Assembly (NCBI GenBank): GCA_937900465.1
Contig: CALCEJ010000117.1
Location: forward strand, 1-5,731
Reading direction: 5' to 3'
Length of the DNA: 5,731 nt
Source: an uncultured Bacteroidales bacterium
GTDB taxonomy: Bacteria; Bacteroidota; Bacteroidia; Bacteroidales; UBA932
Positions 1 to 5,341 of this stretch are shown here, in pieces. Numbering within the stretch: position 1 is the stretch's first letter; each line of letters starts with the position of its first letter. The notes beneath the pieces are model-generated. The model was given only the letters and a program-made list of their open reading frames with translations, searched no databases and had not been told where the DNA came from. The position numbers and the translations under genes are program-made.

Positions 1-388
1 CCCGCCGCTTCTTGGACAACTTGTCGCTGAGGCGTCGATCTCTACCCCCAAGGCCTATATGGACGCGGTATATGAAGAATACGTCGCAAGGAGAGACTTT
101 CTTATTGAAGGTCTTAACAAGATCCCCGGAGTGTTTGCTCCTACCCCCGGAGGGGCGTTCTATGTGATGGCAAAGCTTCCGGTCCGGAATGCGGAGGACT
201 TTTGCAAGTGGTGCCTTACGGATTTCTCGTACGAAGGCGCGACTGTAATGATGGCTCCCGGAGCAGGGTTCTATACTGATCCAGGCGAAGGACTTGACGA
301 GGTCCGTATGGCATACGTGCTTAAAATCGAGGACCTGCGTAAAGCCCTCGTCTGCCTTGAAAAGGCTCTCGAAGCCTATAACGGATAA
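1..388 (+). CDS. PLP-dependent class I/II aminotransferase, AspC-like (3' part only)
   Basis: This is the C-terminal 128 residues of a pyridoxal-phosphate aminotransferase. The reading frame is open from base 2 to the TAA at 386-388, and the true start lies before the window. Family members of this type are about 390-400 residues, so roughly the last third is present. Visible hallmarks are the opening PPLLGQLVAEA segment and TPKAYM, which resemble the region after the PLP-lysine in aspartate aminotransferases. Further on are PGGAFYVMAKLP and APGAGFY, typical of the small domain. The arginine in DEVRMAYVL is the conserved residue that binds the substrate alpha-carboxylate. The family transfers amino groups between amino acids and 2-oxo acids in the cytoplasm, using aspartate or a related amino acid. 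The PLP-lysine itself is outside the window, so substrate cannot be judged. The gene converges on the tRNA-Cys gene. Confidence 0.93.
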   Translation, partial: PPLLGQLVAEASISTPKAYMDAVYEEYVARRDFLIEGLNKIPGVFAPTPGGAFYVMAKLPVRNAEDFCKWCLTDFSYEGATVMMAPGAGFYTDPGEGLDEVRMAYVLKIEDLRKALVCLEKALEAYNG

Positions 389-411
389 ATCCGGCCTCGA
401 AGGACCGGATT
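388..411. terminator. Bulged hairpin between convergent aminotransferase and tRNA-Cys genes
   Basis: Arms AATCCGG (388-394) and CCGGATT (405-411) are perfect reverse complements. Inside them CCT (395-397) pairs with AGG (401-403) around a CGA loop, leaving one bulged A at 404. The hairpin begins at the last base of the aminotransferase stop codon and ends five bases from the 3' end of the tRNA gene, a natural place for a terminator serving both strands. No clear T-run follows on either strand, so it may instead act as a 3'-end barrier or processing signal. Confidence 0.42.
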
Positions 412-416
412 CTCGG

Positions 417-487
417 AGGTGCGAAGCGGAATCGAACCGCTGTCCCAGGTTTTGCAGACCTGTGCCTAACCGCTCGGCCATCGCACC
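417..487 (-). tRNA. trnC: tRNA-Cys (anticodon GCA)
   Basis: Read on the minus strand this folds as a complete 71-nt cloverleaf. The 7-bp acceptor stem is GGTGCGA with TCGCACC. The D arm is GCC/GGC around GAGCGGTTA. The anticodon stem is CAGGT/ACCTG with loop CTGCAAA, giving anticodon GCA (plus-strand bases 453-455). The variable region is 4 nt, and the T arm is AGCGG/CCGCT around TTCGATT. The discriminator base is U73, the main identity element of cysteine tRNAs, which agrees with the anticodon. The 3' CCA is not encoded: the genome reads CCG after U73, so CCA must be added after transcription. The tRNA decodes UGC and UGU codons. Confidence 0.97.
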
Positions 488-488
488 A

Positions 489-516
489 TTGGGACTGCAA
501 ATATAGCATTAATTTG
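489..516 (+). promoter_or_regulatory. Weak promoter candidate for the DUF389-Fur transcript
   Basis: TTAATTTG at 509-516 differs from the Bacteroidota -7 consensus TAnnTTTG at one base. A TTG at 489-491 lies 17 bp upstream, slightly closer than usual. If used, transcription would start near 523 and leave only about 8 nt of leader before the GTG at 531. It overlaps the divergent tRNA-Cys promoter. The match is imperfect, so the real promoter could differ. Confidence 0.33.
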
Positions 517-528
517 TCAAATTCAAAA
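498..528 (-). promoter_or_regulatory. Bacteroidota-type promoter of tRNA-Cys
   Basis: On the minus strand the -7 element TATATTTG (plus bases 498-505) matches the Bacteroidota consensus TAnnTTTG exactly. TTTTG (plus 524-528) lies 18 bp further upstream as the -33 element. The -7 box sits 10 bp before the mature tRNA 5' end at 487, so transcription would begin just outside the tRNA. The consensus is established for the primary sigma factor of this phylum. Use of this site is inferred. Confidence 0.75.
511..523. repeat. 13-bp perfect palindrome in the divergent spacer, candidate operator
   Basis: AATTTG-T-CAAATT is a perfect inverted repeat with 6-bp arms and a one-base centre. It overlaps the candidate plus-strand -7 element and lies in the spacer of the minus-strand tRNA promoter. 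A protein bound there could affect transcription of either side. The spacer is AT-rich, so chance is a real alternative. No regulator can be assigned. Confidence 0.4.
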
Positions 529-530
529 CT

Positions 531-1754
531 GTGACGGATCAAAATAGCAGAAATATCTGGAAGAGAATAGTGGAGAAGATCCGCTATTACGGAAGAATAC
601 ACGAACACCTCGATACTGACGATGCAACGGAGAGAATAAGGAGTTCGATATGGTTCCGCGGGCCCAACGTATATATCCTCGCGTTCTCCATTATCATCGC
701 CTCAGTGGGCCTTAACATAAATTCGACGGCGGTAATCATAGGCGCGATGTTGATTTCGCCCCTTATGGGCCCTATTATCGGCATTGGTCTGTCTGTTGGA
801 ATCAACGACACAAAGCTCCTGACGGATTCGATCCGGAATCTTGCGGTAATGGTTATGATATCGCTCGTCGTTTCGACTCTGTTCTTCCTGCTTTCACCGC
901 TGAATCTTTCATCCCATCCGGAACTCGACGCGCGTACAAGCCCTACGATTTATGATGTTCTGATTGCTCTTTTCGGCGGTCTCGCGGGGATATTCGAGAA
1001 CAGCCGGAAGGAACGGGGGACCGTTCTCTCCGGCGTTGCAATCGCTACGGCGTTGATGCCGCCGCTCTGTACGGCCGGGTATGGGCTCGCAAACTGGAAC
1101 GGTCATTACTTTTTCGGGGCGATTTATCTGTTCCTTATAAACTGCGTTTTCATCATTCTCGCGACATATCTCTCCGTCAAGTACCTGCGCTTCAAGACCG
1201 TCCGCGGCATCGACGAAAAAACAGCCATCAAACGCCGCAGGATGATGACGGCGCTCATTATTGCTTTTATCATCCCGAGCGTCTGGAATCTCATTGTCCT
1301 TGTCGCTGACAATAATTTTGCGCGGAGCGCGGAGGCGCTGGTCCAGGAAAACAGGCTTACCGGCCGCTCCTACATCTATGACTGGACCGTCACTAAAGGA
1401 AGGCACCGTTCGCTTGTGCTGGAGATCGGGGGAGAACCGCTCTCGAAGGAAAACAGGACGCTTCTCGAGACCCGGGCTGACGAATACGGAATCCGTACGG
1501 ACAGGCTGGTTATCAACGACAGGAGCACACCTGGAGGACTTTCCGAGGATCTTCTCGAGCAAATGCTCGACAATGTCTATACGCGCTCGGAGGAGCTCAT
1601 TTCCTCGAAGGACGCGGAAATCGTAAGACTTGAAGGCCGGCTGGATTCACTCTCCGCGGAGATTGCGGCGCTGAAAGAGACATCTAAGGGGACCGACAGC
1701 ACTGCGGCGGCAGTTCCTCCGGCGGCGGAAAAGGAGGATGGGAATGGACTCTGA
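531..1754 (+). CDS. DUF389 family multi-span membrane protein with C-terminal coiled coil
   Basis: A 407-residue inner-membrane protein of the DUF389 (uncharacterised hydrophobic domain) family, whose transport or signalling activity is not established. A basic N-terminal cytoplasmic segment (1-45) leads into about six or seven hydrophobic spans near 46-62, 67-90, 103-122, 141-155, 165-187, 192-214 and 237-257. Family signatures are GAMLISPLMGPI (71-82), GLAGIFENSRKERG, and ATALMPPLCTAGYGLA in the second half of the core. After the membrane part comes a soluble region of about 110 residues, then a charged heptad-like stretch (roughly 355-385) predicted to form a coiled coil, then an Ala/Pro/Glu-rich tail. 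The start is the GTG at 531, giving the longest frame. A second GTG at 570 would remove 13 residues and no Shine-Dalgarno sequence decides between them. The 3' end overlaps the Fur-family gene by 11 bp, so the two are probably cotranscribed. Confidence 0.9.
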   Translation: MTDQNSRNIWKRIVEKIRYYGRIHEHLDTDDATERIRSSIWFRGPNVYILAFSIIIASVGLNINSTAVIIGAMLISPLMGPIIGIGLSVGINDTKLLTDSIRNLAVMVMISLVVSTLFFLLSPLNLSSHPELDARTSPTIYDVLIALFGGLAGIFENSRKERGTVLSGVAIATALMPPLCTAGYGLANWNGHYFFGAIYLFLINCVFIILATYLSVKYLRFKTVRGIDEKTAIKRRRMMTALIIAFIIPSVWNLIVLVADNNFARSAEALVQENRLTGRSYIYDWTVTKGRHRSLVLEIGGEPLSKENRTLLETRADEYGIRTDRLVINDRSTPGGLSEDLLEQMLDNVYTRSEELISSKDAEIVRLEGRLDSLSAEIAALKETSKGTDSTAAAVPPAAEKEDGNGL

Positions 1755-2148
1755 GAATTTATCACTTTTAATGCAGCAGCACGGCATCAAGCCCACTGCT
1801 AACCGTATCATAATCGCTTCCGCGCTTGCGGAGGCGGGGCGGCCGCTTTCAATGACTGAGTTGGAAGAAGTGATAGGGACTATAGACAAGAGCGGAATTT
1901 TCCGTACGCTTATGCTGTTTCGCGACTCTCACCTTGTCCACGTACTCGAAGATTCCCGCTACGAACTGTGTTACAGCGAGGACGACCATCACGACGATGA
2001 TGTCCACGTCCATTTCCACTGTGCCCGCTGTGACCGCACTTACTGTCTTGAAGATACACCCGTTCCGGATGTCCGGATCCCGGATGGTTTCGAGGTCGAA
2101 AATGTTAGCTATATGGTCCACGGAGTGTGTTCAGCTTGCAAAAAGTAA
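1744..2148 (+). CDS. Fur-family metal-responsive transcriptional repressor
   Basis: A 134-residue cytoplasmic DNA-binding regulator of the Fur superfamily, of usual length. The N-terminal winged helix starts with GIKPTANR (14-21). The recognition-helix region DKSGIFRTLMLF (48-59) corresponds to the VYRTL motif of classical members, with Phe where Tyr is usual. The dimerisation half has a His/Asp-rich stretch (82-92) and two CxxC pairs, C93/C96 and C129/C132, which form the structural zinc site. H88, H90, H92 and H126 are possible metal ligands. Family members sense Fe, Zn, Mn or peroxide, and the sequence does not say which. Two starts are possible: ATG 1738 and ATG 1744. AAGGAGG at 1731-1737 abuts the first but sits 6 bases before the second, which favours 1744. 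That purine run also encodes the end of the DUF389 protein, so it may be coincidental in a phylum that rarely uses Shine-Dalgarno sites. Overlap with the upstream gene suggests translational coupling. Confidence 0.92.
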   Translation: MDSENLSLLMQQHGIKPTANRIIIASALAEAGRPLSMTELEEVIGTIDKSGIFRTLMLFRDSHLVHVLEDSRYELCYSEDDHHDDDVHVHFHCARCDRTYCLEDTPVPDVRIPDGFEVENVSYMVHGVCSACKK

Positions 2149-2166
2149 ATTTTTTTAATACATTTG
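2136..2166 (+). promoter_or_regulatory. Bacteroidota-type promoter for the orphan gene at 2186
   Basis: TACATTTG at 2159-2166 is an exact TAnnTTTG -7 element, with TTG at 2136-2138 20 bp upstream as the -33 element. The -33 element lies inside the last codons of the Fur-family gene and the -7 box just after its stop codon. Transcription would begin around 2172-2174, leaving a leader of about a dozen bases before the ATG at 2186. TGCAAA (2137-2142) and TTTGCA (2163-2168) form an inverted repeat that touches both promoter elements. Confidence 0.68.
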
Positions 2167-2185
2167 CAGGGTTGGAGTGCTTCGT

Positions 2186-2647
2186 ATGGAAAACTATCCT
2201 CTTGACAGCGAAAAAGTCTACTACAGCGAGGACTGGCTTACTCTGGACTGCGATGAAGGTCCGGTGTCGCTGCGCATTGGGGAGTGGGTAGTCCGCGATC
2301 CCGTCCGTATTCACAAGATGATTGTGAAGGAAAAGACCCTCCAGGTTGATCAGTATGAGGTTATGAATCCGCTGGTTTCGAAGCTCCGGCGCGCTGATTA
2401 TGACTACTACAGGCGTATCACGGGATTGAAGATGATGATCGACTTCCCGGGCTACAGTTCCGATGTCCAGGCTAAGATTCCCTACGACACGGATCCCCTC
2501 GGGTTCTACAAATGGTGGCGAAAAGGTAAGCACGAACACGTCGTGTACCTTTCTCCCGCTTATCAGTTCAAGCTTTTCCAGAAGGTCCATACGATGGAGC
2601 CAAAGCTCCTCCTCAAGAAGGACCTCGAGTATATGCAGAGTTTCTGA
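2186..2647 (+). CDS. Unrecognised 153-residue tyrosine-rich soluble protein
   Basis: I do not recognise this protein and assign no function. It has no signal peptide, no membrane span and a single cysteine (C22), so a soluble cytoplasmic protein is likely. It is rich in aromatics (13 Tyr and 4 Trp in 153 residues). Notable spots are the acidic N-terminus, RRADYDYYRR (68-77) and FYKWWRKGKHEH (107-118). The C-terminus is Lys/Leu-rich and probably helical. It carries its own promoter (2136-2166) and terminator (2646-2679), so it appears monocistronic. The in-frame GTG at 2177 would add three residues (MLR), but it is very close to the predicted transcription start, so ATG 2186 is preferred. Codon use resembles the neighbours, with no sign of recent transfer. 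Coding status is supported by the undisturbed frame, the flanking signals and the ordinary protein-like composition. Confidence 0.82.
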   Translation: MENYPLDSEKVYYSEDWLTLDCDEGPVSLRIGEWVVRDPVRIHKMIVKEKTLQVDQYEVMNPLVSKLRRADYDYYRRITGLKMMIDFPGYSSDVQAKIPYDTDPLGFYKWWRKGKHEHVVYLSPAYQFKLFQKVHTMEPKLLLKKDLEYMQSF

Positions 2648-2679
2648 GTCTGTCGGAGACTCTCCTTTTTTTATTTTAT
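2646..2679 (+). terminator. Intrinsic terminator after the orphan gene
   Basis: GAGTCT (2646-2651) and AGACTC (2657-2662) form a perfect 6-bp stem with a GTCGG loop. A T-rich tract follows from 2666 to 2679 (seven Ts, A, four Ts, then A, T). The stem includes the last two bases of the TGA stop codon. It is the clearest terminator in the window and ends only a few bases before the rluA-type start codon. Confidence 0.85.
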
Positions 2680-2681
2680 CT

Positions 2682-3695
2682 ATGGCAGGACAGAAATTTA
2701 CGGTAAAGGAAGAATCCACCCTTTTGGAGTATCTCTACACGATATATCCGGGCCGTTCAAAGACCGGTATCAAGAATATGCTCTCGAAAGGTCAGATTGT
2801 TCTCTGCGGCAAGCAAACCACCGCTTTCGATGCAAAGGTCCATAAGGGCGACCGCCTCGAAGTCCTCGCAAAAGGCGTCTCTATCGCCCGCAGCCACGTC
2901 TATTCCGCCCGCGAGGAGCTCGAGAAAACGGGCGTCCGGATTGCCTATGAGGACGACAACTACATAGTCGCAGACAAGCCATCCGGCCTTCTTACAATCT
3001 CCACCGCCCGGGGTTCCGCATCCAAGTCCGGCCACAAGGAAATGACCCTTTACGCCATCCTTAACGCTTATGTCAAGGTCCAGGCCCGTTCCCGCCGGAA
3101 GGAAGACCTTACCGAAGGTCGTACCCCTGACCGTTCAACTGCAAAGATCTGGATCGTACACCGCATCGATAAAGGCACCTCCGGCCTTGTGGTCTTTGCA
3201 AAGAACGAACGCGCGAAGGATATCCTCCAGAGCCGGTGGAAGGAGCTGATCCTCGAGCGCAATTATGTCGCAGTACTGGAAGGGGACTTTCCCGAGGACT
3301 CCGGGACCATTGAATCCTGGCTCGTCGAGAATCCTAAATCCCTCAAGGTCTATTCCGTTCCCGAGGAAATCCGCGGGGCCCATTATGCCGTTACCCGCTT
3401 TACCGTCCTTGCCCGTACGAAGGCTTCCGCCCGCGACATCAACGGCCATACGGCCCAGCGGCCCTACTCGCTCGTCCAGTTCTCGCTGGACAGCGGCCGC
3501 AAGAATCAGATCCGCGTCCACAGCGCTGACCGGGGTTGTCCCGTTGCCGGCGATACCAAATACGGCGCCGTGACTGATCCTTTCCACCGCCTTGCGCTCC
3601 ACGCGGAGTCGCTTGTGTTCAAGAATCCCTACTCTGGAGAGACCCTGGAACTCAGTTCTCCTCTTCCTGAGGTATTCGGTCGCATAGTTTTTTAG
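2682..3695 (+). CDS. RluA-family RNA pseudouridine synthase with N-terminal S4 domain
   Basis: A 337-residue enzyme that isomerises uridine to pseudouridine in rRNA or tRNA. The N-terminal S4 RNA-binding domain spans about residues 12-62 (YPGRSKTGIKNMLSKGQI region, then GDRLEVL). The catalytic domain begins near 85 with YEDDNYIVADKPSGLL. The catalytic aspartate is D163 in HRIDKGTSGLVVFAKN. The later motif KNQIRVH (274-280) has Asn where the usual HQIRVH has His. GDTKYGA follows, as expected. Between KPSGLL and the catalytic motif lie about 56 residues, including a basic run (RSRRK, 136-140), longer than in E. coli RluD by roughly 15-20 residues. The start is ATG 2682, right after the terminator T-tract. 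The same frame stays open upstream to 2463, but that part overlaps the preceding gene and adds no family sequence. The RNA target cannot be read from sequence. It is the first gene of a four-gene tight cluster. Confidence 0.94.
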   Translation: MAGQKFTVKEESTLLEYLYTIYPGRSKTGIKNMLSKGQIVLCGKQTTAFDAKVHKGDRLEVLAKGVSIARSHVYSAREELEKTGVRIAYEDDNYIVADKPSGLLTISTARGSASKSGHKEMTLYAILNAYVKVQARSRRKEDLTEGRTPDRSTAKIWIVHRIDKGTSGLVVFAKNERAKDILQSRWKELILERNYVAVLEGDFPEDSGTIESWLVENPKSLKVYSVPEEIRGAHYAVTRFTVLARTKASARDINGHTAQRPYSLVQFSLDSGRKNQIRVHSADRGCPVAGDTKYGAVTDPFHRLALHAESLVFKNPYSGETLELSSPLPEVFGRIVF

Positions 3696-3700
3696 AGGTT

Positions 3701-4615
3701 ATGGAGTTTTTCACTGTCCCCGGCGTCGCTGACGGAGTTGTCCTCAGCTGCGCATATATCCTTCCCTCCGCAGCGCCCAAGGCTGTTGTCCAGATTGTCC
3801 ACGGTATGTGTTCCCGCAAGGAGGTTTATTTCCCCTTTATGGAGAATTTGGCTTCTAACGGGTTTATCGCCGCTACCTGCGATCTCCGGGGTCACGGCGC
3901 TTCTGTTTCTTCCCCGGATGATTTGGGATATATGGGGAAGGGCGGAACAAAGGCGCTTGTCGGTGATGTCCGCGAGGTCTCGAAATGGGCTAAAGAAAAG
4001 TGGCCGTCGCTGCCGCTGTTCCTCCTCGGACACAGTATGGGCTCGATGATTGTGCGTTCGTATGTCAAGCACGATCCATCGCCTGTGGACGGGCTTGTCG
4101 TTACCGGAAGCCCTTCCAGGGCACCCGAGGCACGGTTTGGAAAGTTCGTCGCCGGATGCATCGGCCTTTTCAGGGGACAGCGCTTCAGGAGCAAAACCCT
4201 TGCGGTGATGTGTCTTGGAAAGGCGGAGAAGAAATTCTCGCGTGAAGGACGTCTTGCCTGGCTTGCGAGCGACGCTTCTATCCGGAAGCAGTATCTGGAG
4301 GATCCGTCTTCACATTTCATTTTCACGGTGAACGGCTTCAGGAACGGCATTTTCAATCTTCTTCTGGATATTTACGATACAGACGGATGGGTAATGACAA
4401 AGCCCGGAATGCCGGTTCTGTTTGTTTCCGGCGCGGCTGATCCTCTCCTTGTCAGCCCCGACAAGTTCGCTGAGGCGGTGTCGTTTATGCGGAAGGTCGG
4501 ATATAAGAATGTTTCATCGAAGCTGTATCCCGGTCTTCGCCACGAAATCCTGAACGAGGTAGGGAAGGAGAGGATATGGGCCGATGTGGTTGCTTCGCTT
4601 GAGAGCTGGGTTTAG
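3701..4615 (+). CDS. Alpha/beta hydrolase, lysophospholipase/monoacylglycerol lipase-like (Hydrolase_4 type)
   Basis: A 304-residue serine hydrolase with the complete fold order. The oxyanion-hole motif is VHGM (33-36), followed by DLRGHGAS (61-68). The nucleophile elbow is GHSMGS with Ser112. The acid is Asp247 in GAADPL and the catalytic base His281 in LRHEILNE. This layout is that of the serine aminopeptidase S33 / Hydrolase_4 group, whose members often hydrolyse monoacylglycerols or lysophospholipids. Substrate is not determined here. A cap region lies about 140-225. There is no signal peptide, so it is probably cytoplasmic. It starts 5 bp after the pseudouridine synthase stop and its stop codon abuts the next ATG (TAGATG), so it is surely cotranscribed with the neighbours. 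No Shine-Dalgarno sequence is seen. Confidence 0.92.
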   Translation: MEFFTVPGVADGVVLSCAYILPSAAPKAVVQIVHGMCSRKEVYFPFMENLASNGFIAATCDLRGHGASVSSPDDLGYMGKGGTKALVGDVREVSKWAKEKWPSLPLFLLGHSMGSMIVRSYVKHDPSPVDGLVVTGSPSRAPEARFGKFVAGCIGLFRGQRFRSKTLAVMCLGKAEKKFSREGRLAWLASDASIRKQYLEDPSSHFIFTVNGFRNGIFNLLLDIYDTDGWVMTKPGMPVLFVSGAADPLLVSPDKFAEAVSFMRKVGYKNVSSKLYPGLRHEILNEVGKERIWADVVASLESWV

Positions 4616-5341
4616 ATGGACGACGCGCTTTCAAGGGTAAGGCTCCTCGTGGGGGAGGACGGGCTGGAAAAGGTCCGGGCGGCGATGGTTATCATCTTCG
4701 GCTGCGGGGGCGTTGGAAGCTGGTGCGCTGAGGGACTTGTCCGCAGCGGTGTCCGGCATCTTACGCTCGTTGATCCGGACTGCGTAGCTCCTTCGAATCT
4801 CAATCGCCAGATGATGGCAGTCAGCTCTACTGTAGGCCTTTCCAAGGTCATTGCGCTTCGATCGCGCCTTCTTGATATCGCTCCCGATGCTTCCATAGAT
4901 GTCCGCGAGGAGTTCTTTTCATCCTCCGGCGCCGCTTCGTTCGGGCTCTCCTCATATGATTATATCATCGATGCGATAGATTCGCTGAAGGATAAGGCGG
5001 AGCTGATCCTTCGCGCCTGCGAGGCTGGTGGCGTATTCTTTTCTTCTATGGGCGCGGCGTGTAAAATCGACCCTACACGTGTCCGCACCGCTGAATTCTT
5101 CGAGGTGCGGGGATGTCCCCTCGGATCTGCGCTAAGGAAAAAGCTCCGCCGAGCCAGAACCCTTCCCGCCCATCCTTTTACCTGTGTTTACAGCGACGAA
5201 CTCCTTCCGAATGTTGGTTCGCCGGATGATGTATCCATTGACTCGTATAAGGCTGTTACTAACGGCTCATTGGTTCCTGTTACCGCGACCTTCGGTTTTA
5301 CCCTTTCCAGCCTTGTCCTACGTGATATTCTTGGGATATGA
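4616..5341 (+). CDS. tcdA: TcdA-like tRNA threonylcarbamoyladenosine dehydratase (ThiF/E1-like)
   Basis: A 241-residue member of the E1-like ThiF/MoeB superfamily, closest in appearance to TcdA (CsdL). That enzyme uses ATP to cyclise t6A to ct6A at position 37 of ANN-decoding tRNAs. The nucleotide-binding loop is FGCGGVGSW (28-36). D53 ends the second strand in LVDPD, followed by the superfamily NLNRQ motif (61-65), GLSK (74-77) and DAIDS (119-123). GAACKIDPTRV later in the protein matches the TcdA GGAGGQIDPTQ region. The length fits the TcdA class (E. coli about 268). No CxxC zinc pair as in MoeB or ThiF is present, which argues against a sulfur-carrier-activating role. The start ATG directly follows the hydrolase stop and the TGA overlaps the next ATG (ATGA), indicating one polycistronic message with translational coupling. 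Confidence 0.92.
   Translation: MDDALSRVRLLVGEDGLEKVRAAMVIIFGCGGVGSWCAEGLVRSGVRHLTLVDPDCVAPSNLNRQMMAVSSTVGLSKVIALRSRLLDIAPDASIDVREEFFSSSGAASFGLSSYDYIIDAIDSLKDKAELILRACEAGGVFFSSMGAACKIDPTRVRTAEFFEVRGCPLGSALRKKLRRARTLPAHPFTCVYSDELLPNVGSPDDVSIDSYKAVTNGSLVPVTATFGFTLSSLVLRDILGI

Noticed and set aside
498..516. CAAAT/ATTTG inverted repeat with a 9-bp spacer in the tRNA-DUF389 spacer, considered as an operator
   Set aside because: The arms are only 5 bp and are simply the two opposed -7 boxes (TATATTTG on minus and TTAATTTG on plus). The 13-bp palindrome next to it is the better candidate.
909..1562. 217-codon open frame on the minus strand inside the DUF389 gene
   Set aside because: It lies fully antisense to a gene with clear family motifs, and its translation is rich in Arg/Pro with no domain-like pattern. 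It is a codon-bias shadow.
2139..2156. Possible terminator after the Fur-family gene (A-run, then a run of seven Ts)
   Set aside because: The only pairing is A with T around a short loop with no GC pairs. The T-run is better explained as part of the AT-rich promoter spacer for the next gene.
2463..2681. N-terminal extension of the pseudouridine synthase upstream of ATG 2682
   Set aside because: It would overlap most of the end of the preceding gene and pass through the terminator. The residues are Ser/Arg-rich shadow sequence, and the S4 domain starts just after ATG 2682.
2105..2719. 204-codon minus-strand frame opposite the orphan gene
   Set aside because: It covers the promoter, orphan gene and terminator on the other strand. 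The plus-strand gene has matched promoter and terminator signals, while this frame has none and resembles no family.
3135..3602. 155-codon minus-strand frame inside the pseudouridine synthase gene
   Set aside because: It is antisense to the catalytic domain, Gly/Ala/Asp-rich, and has no start context or promoter. It is a shadow frame.
3892..4356. 154-codon minus-strand frame inside the hydrolase gene
   Set aside because: It is antisense to the catalytic serine region and has no recognisable motif.
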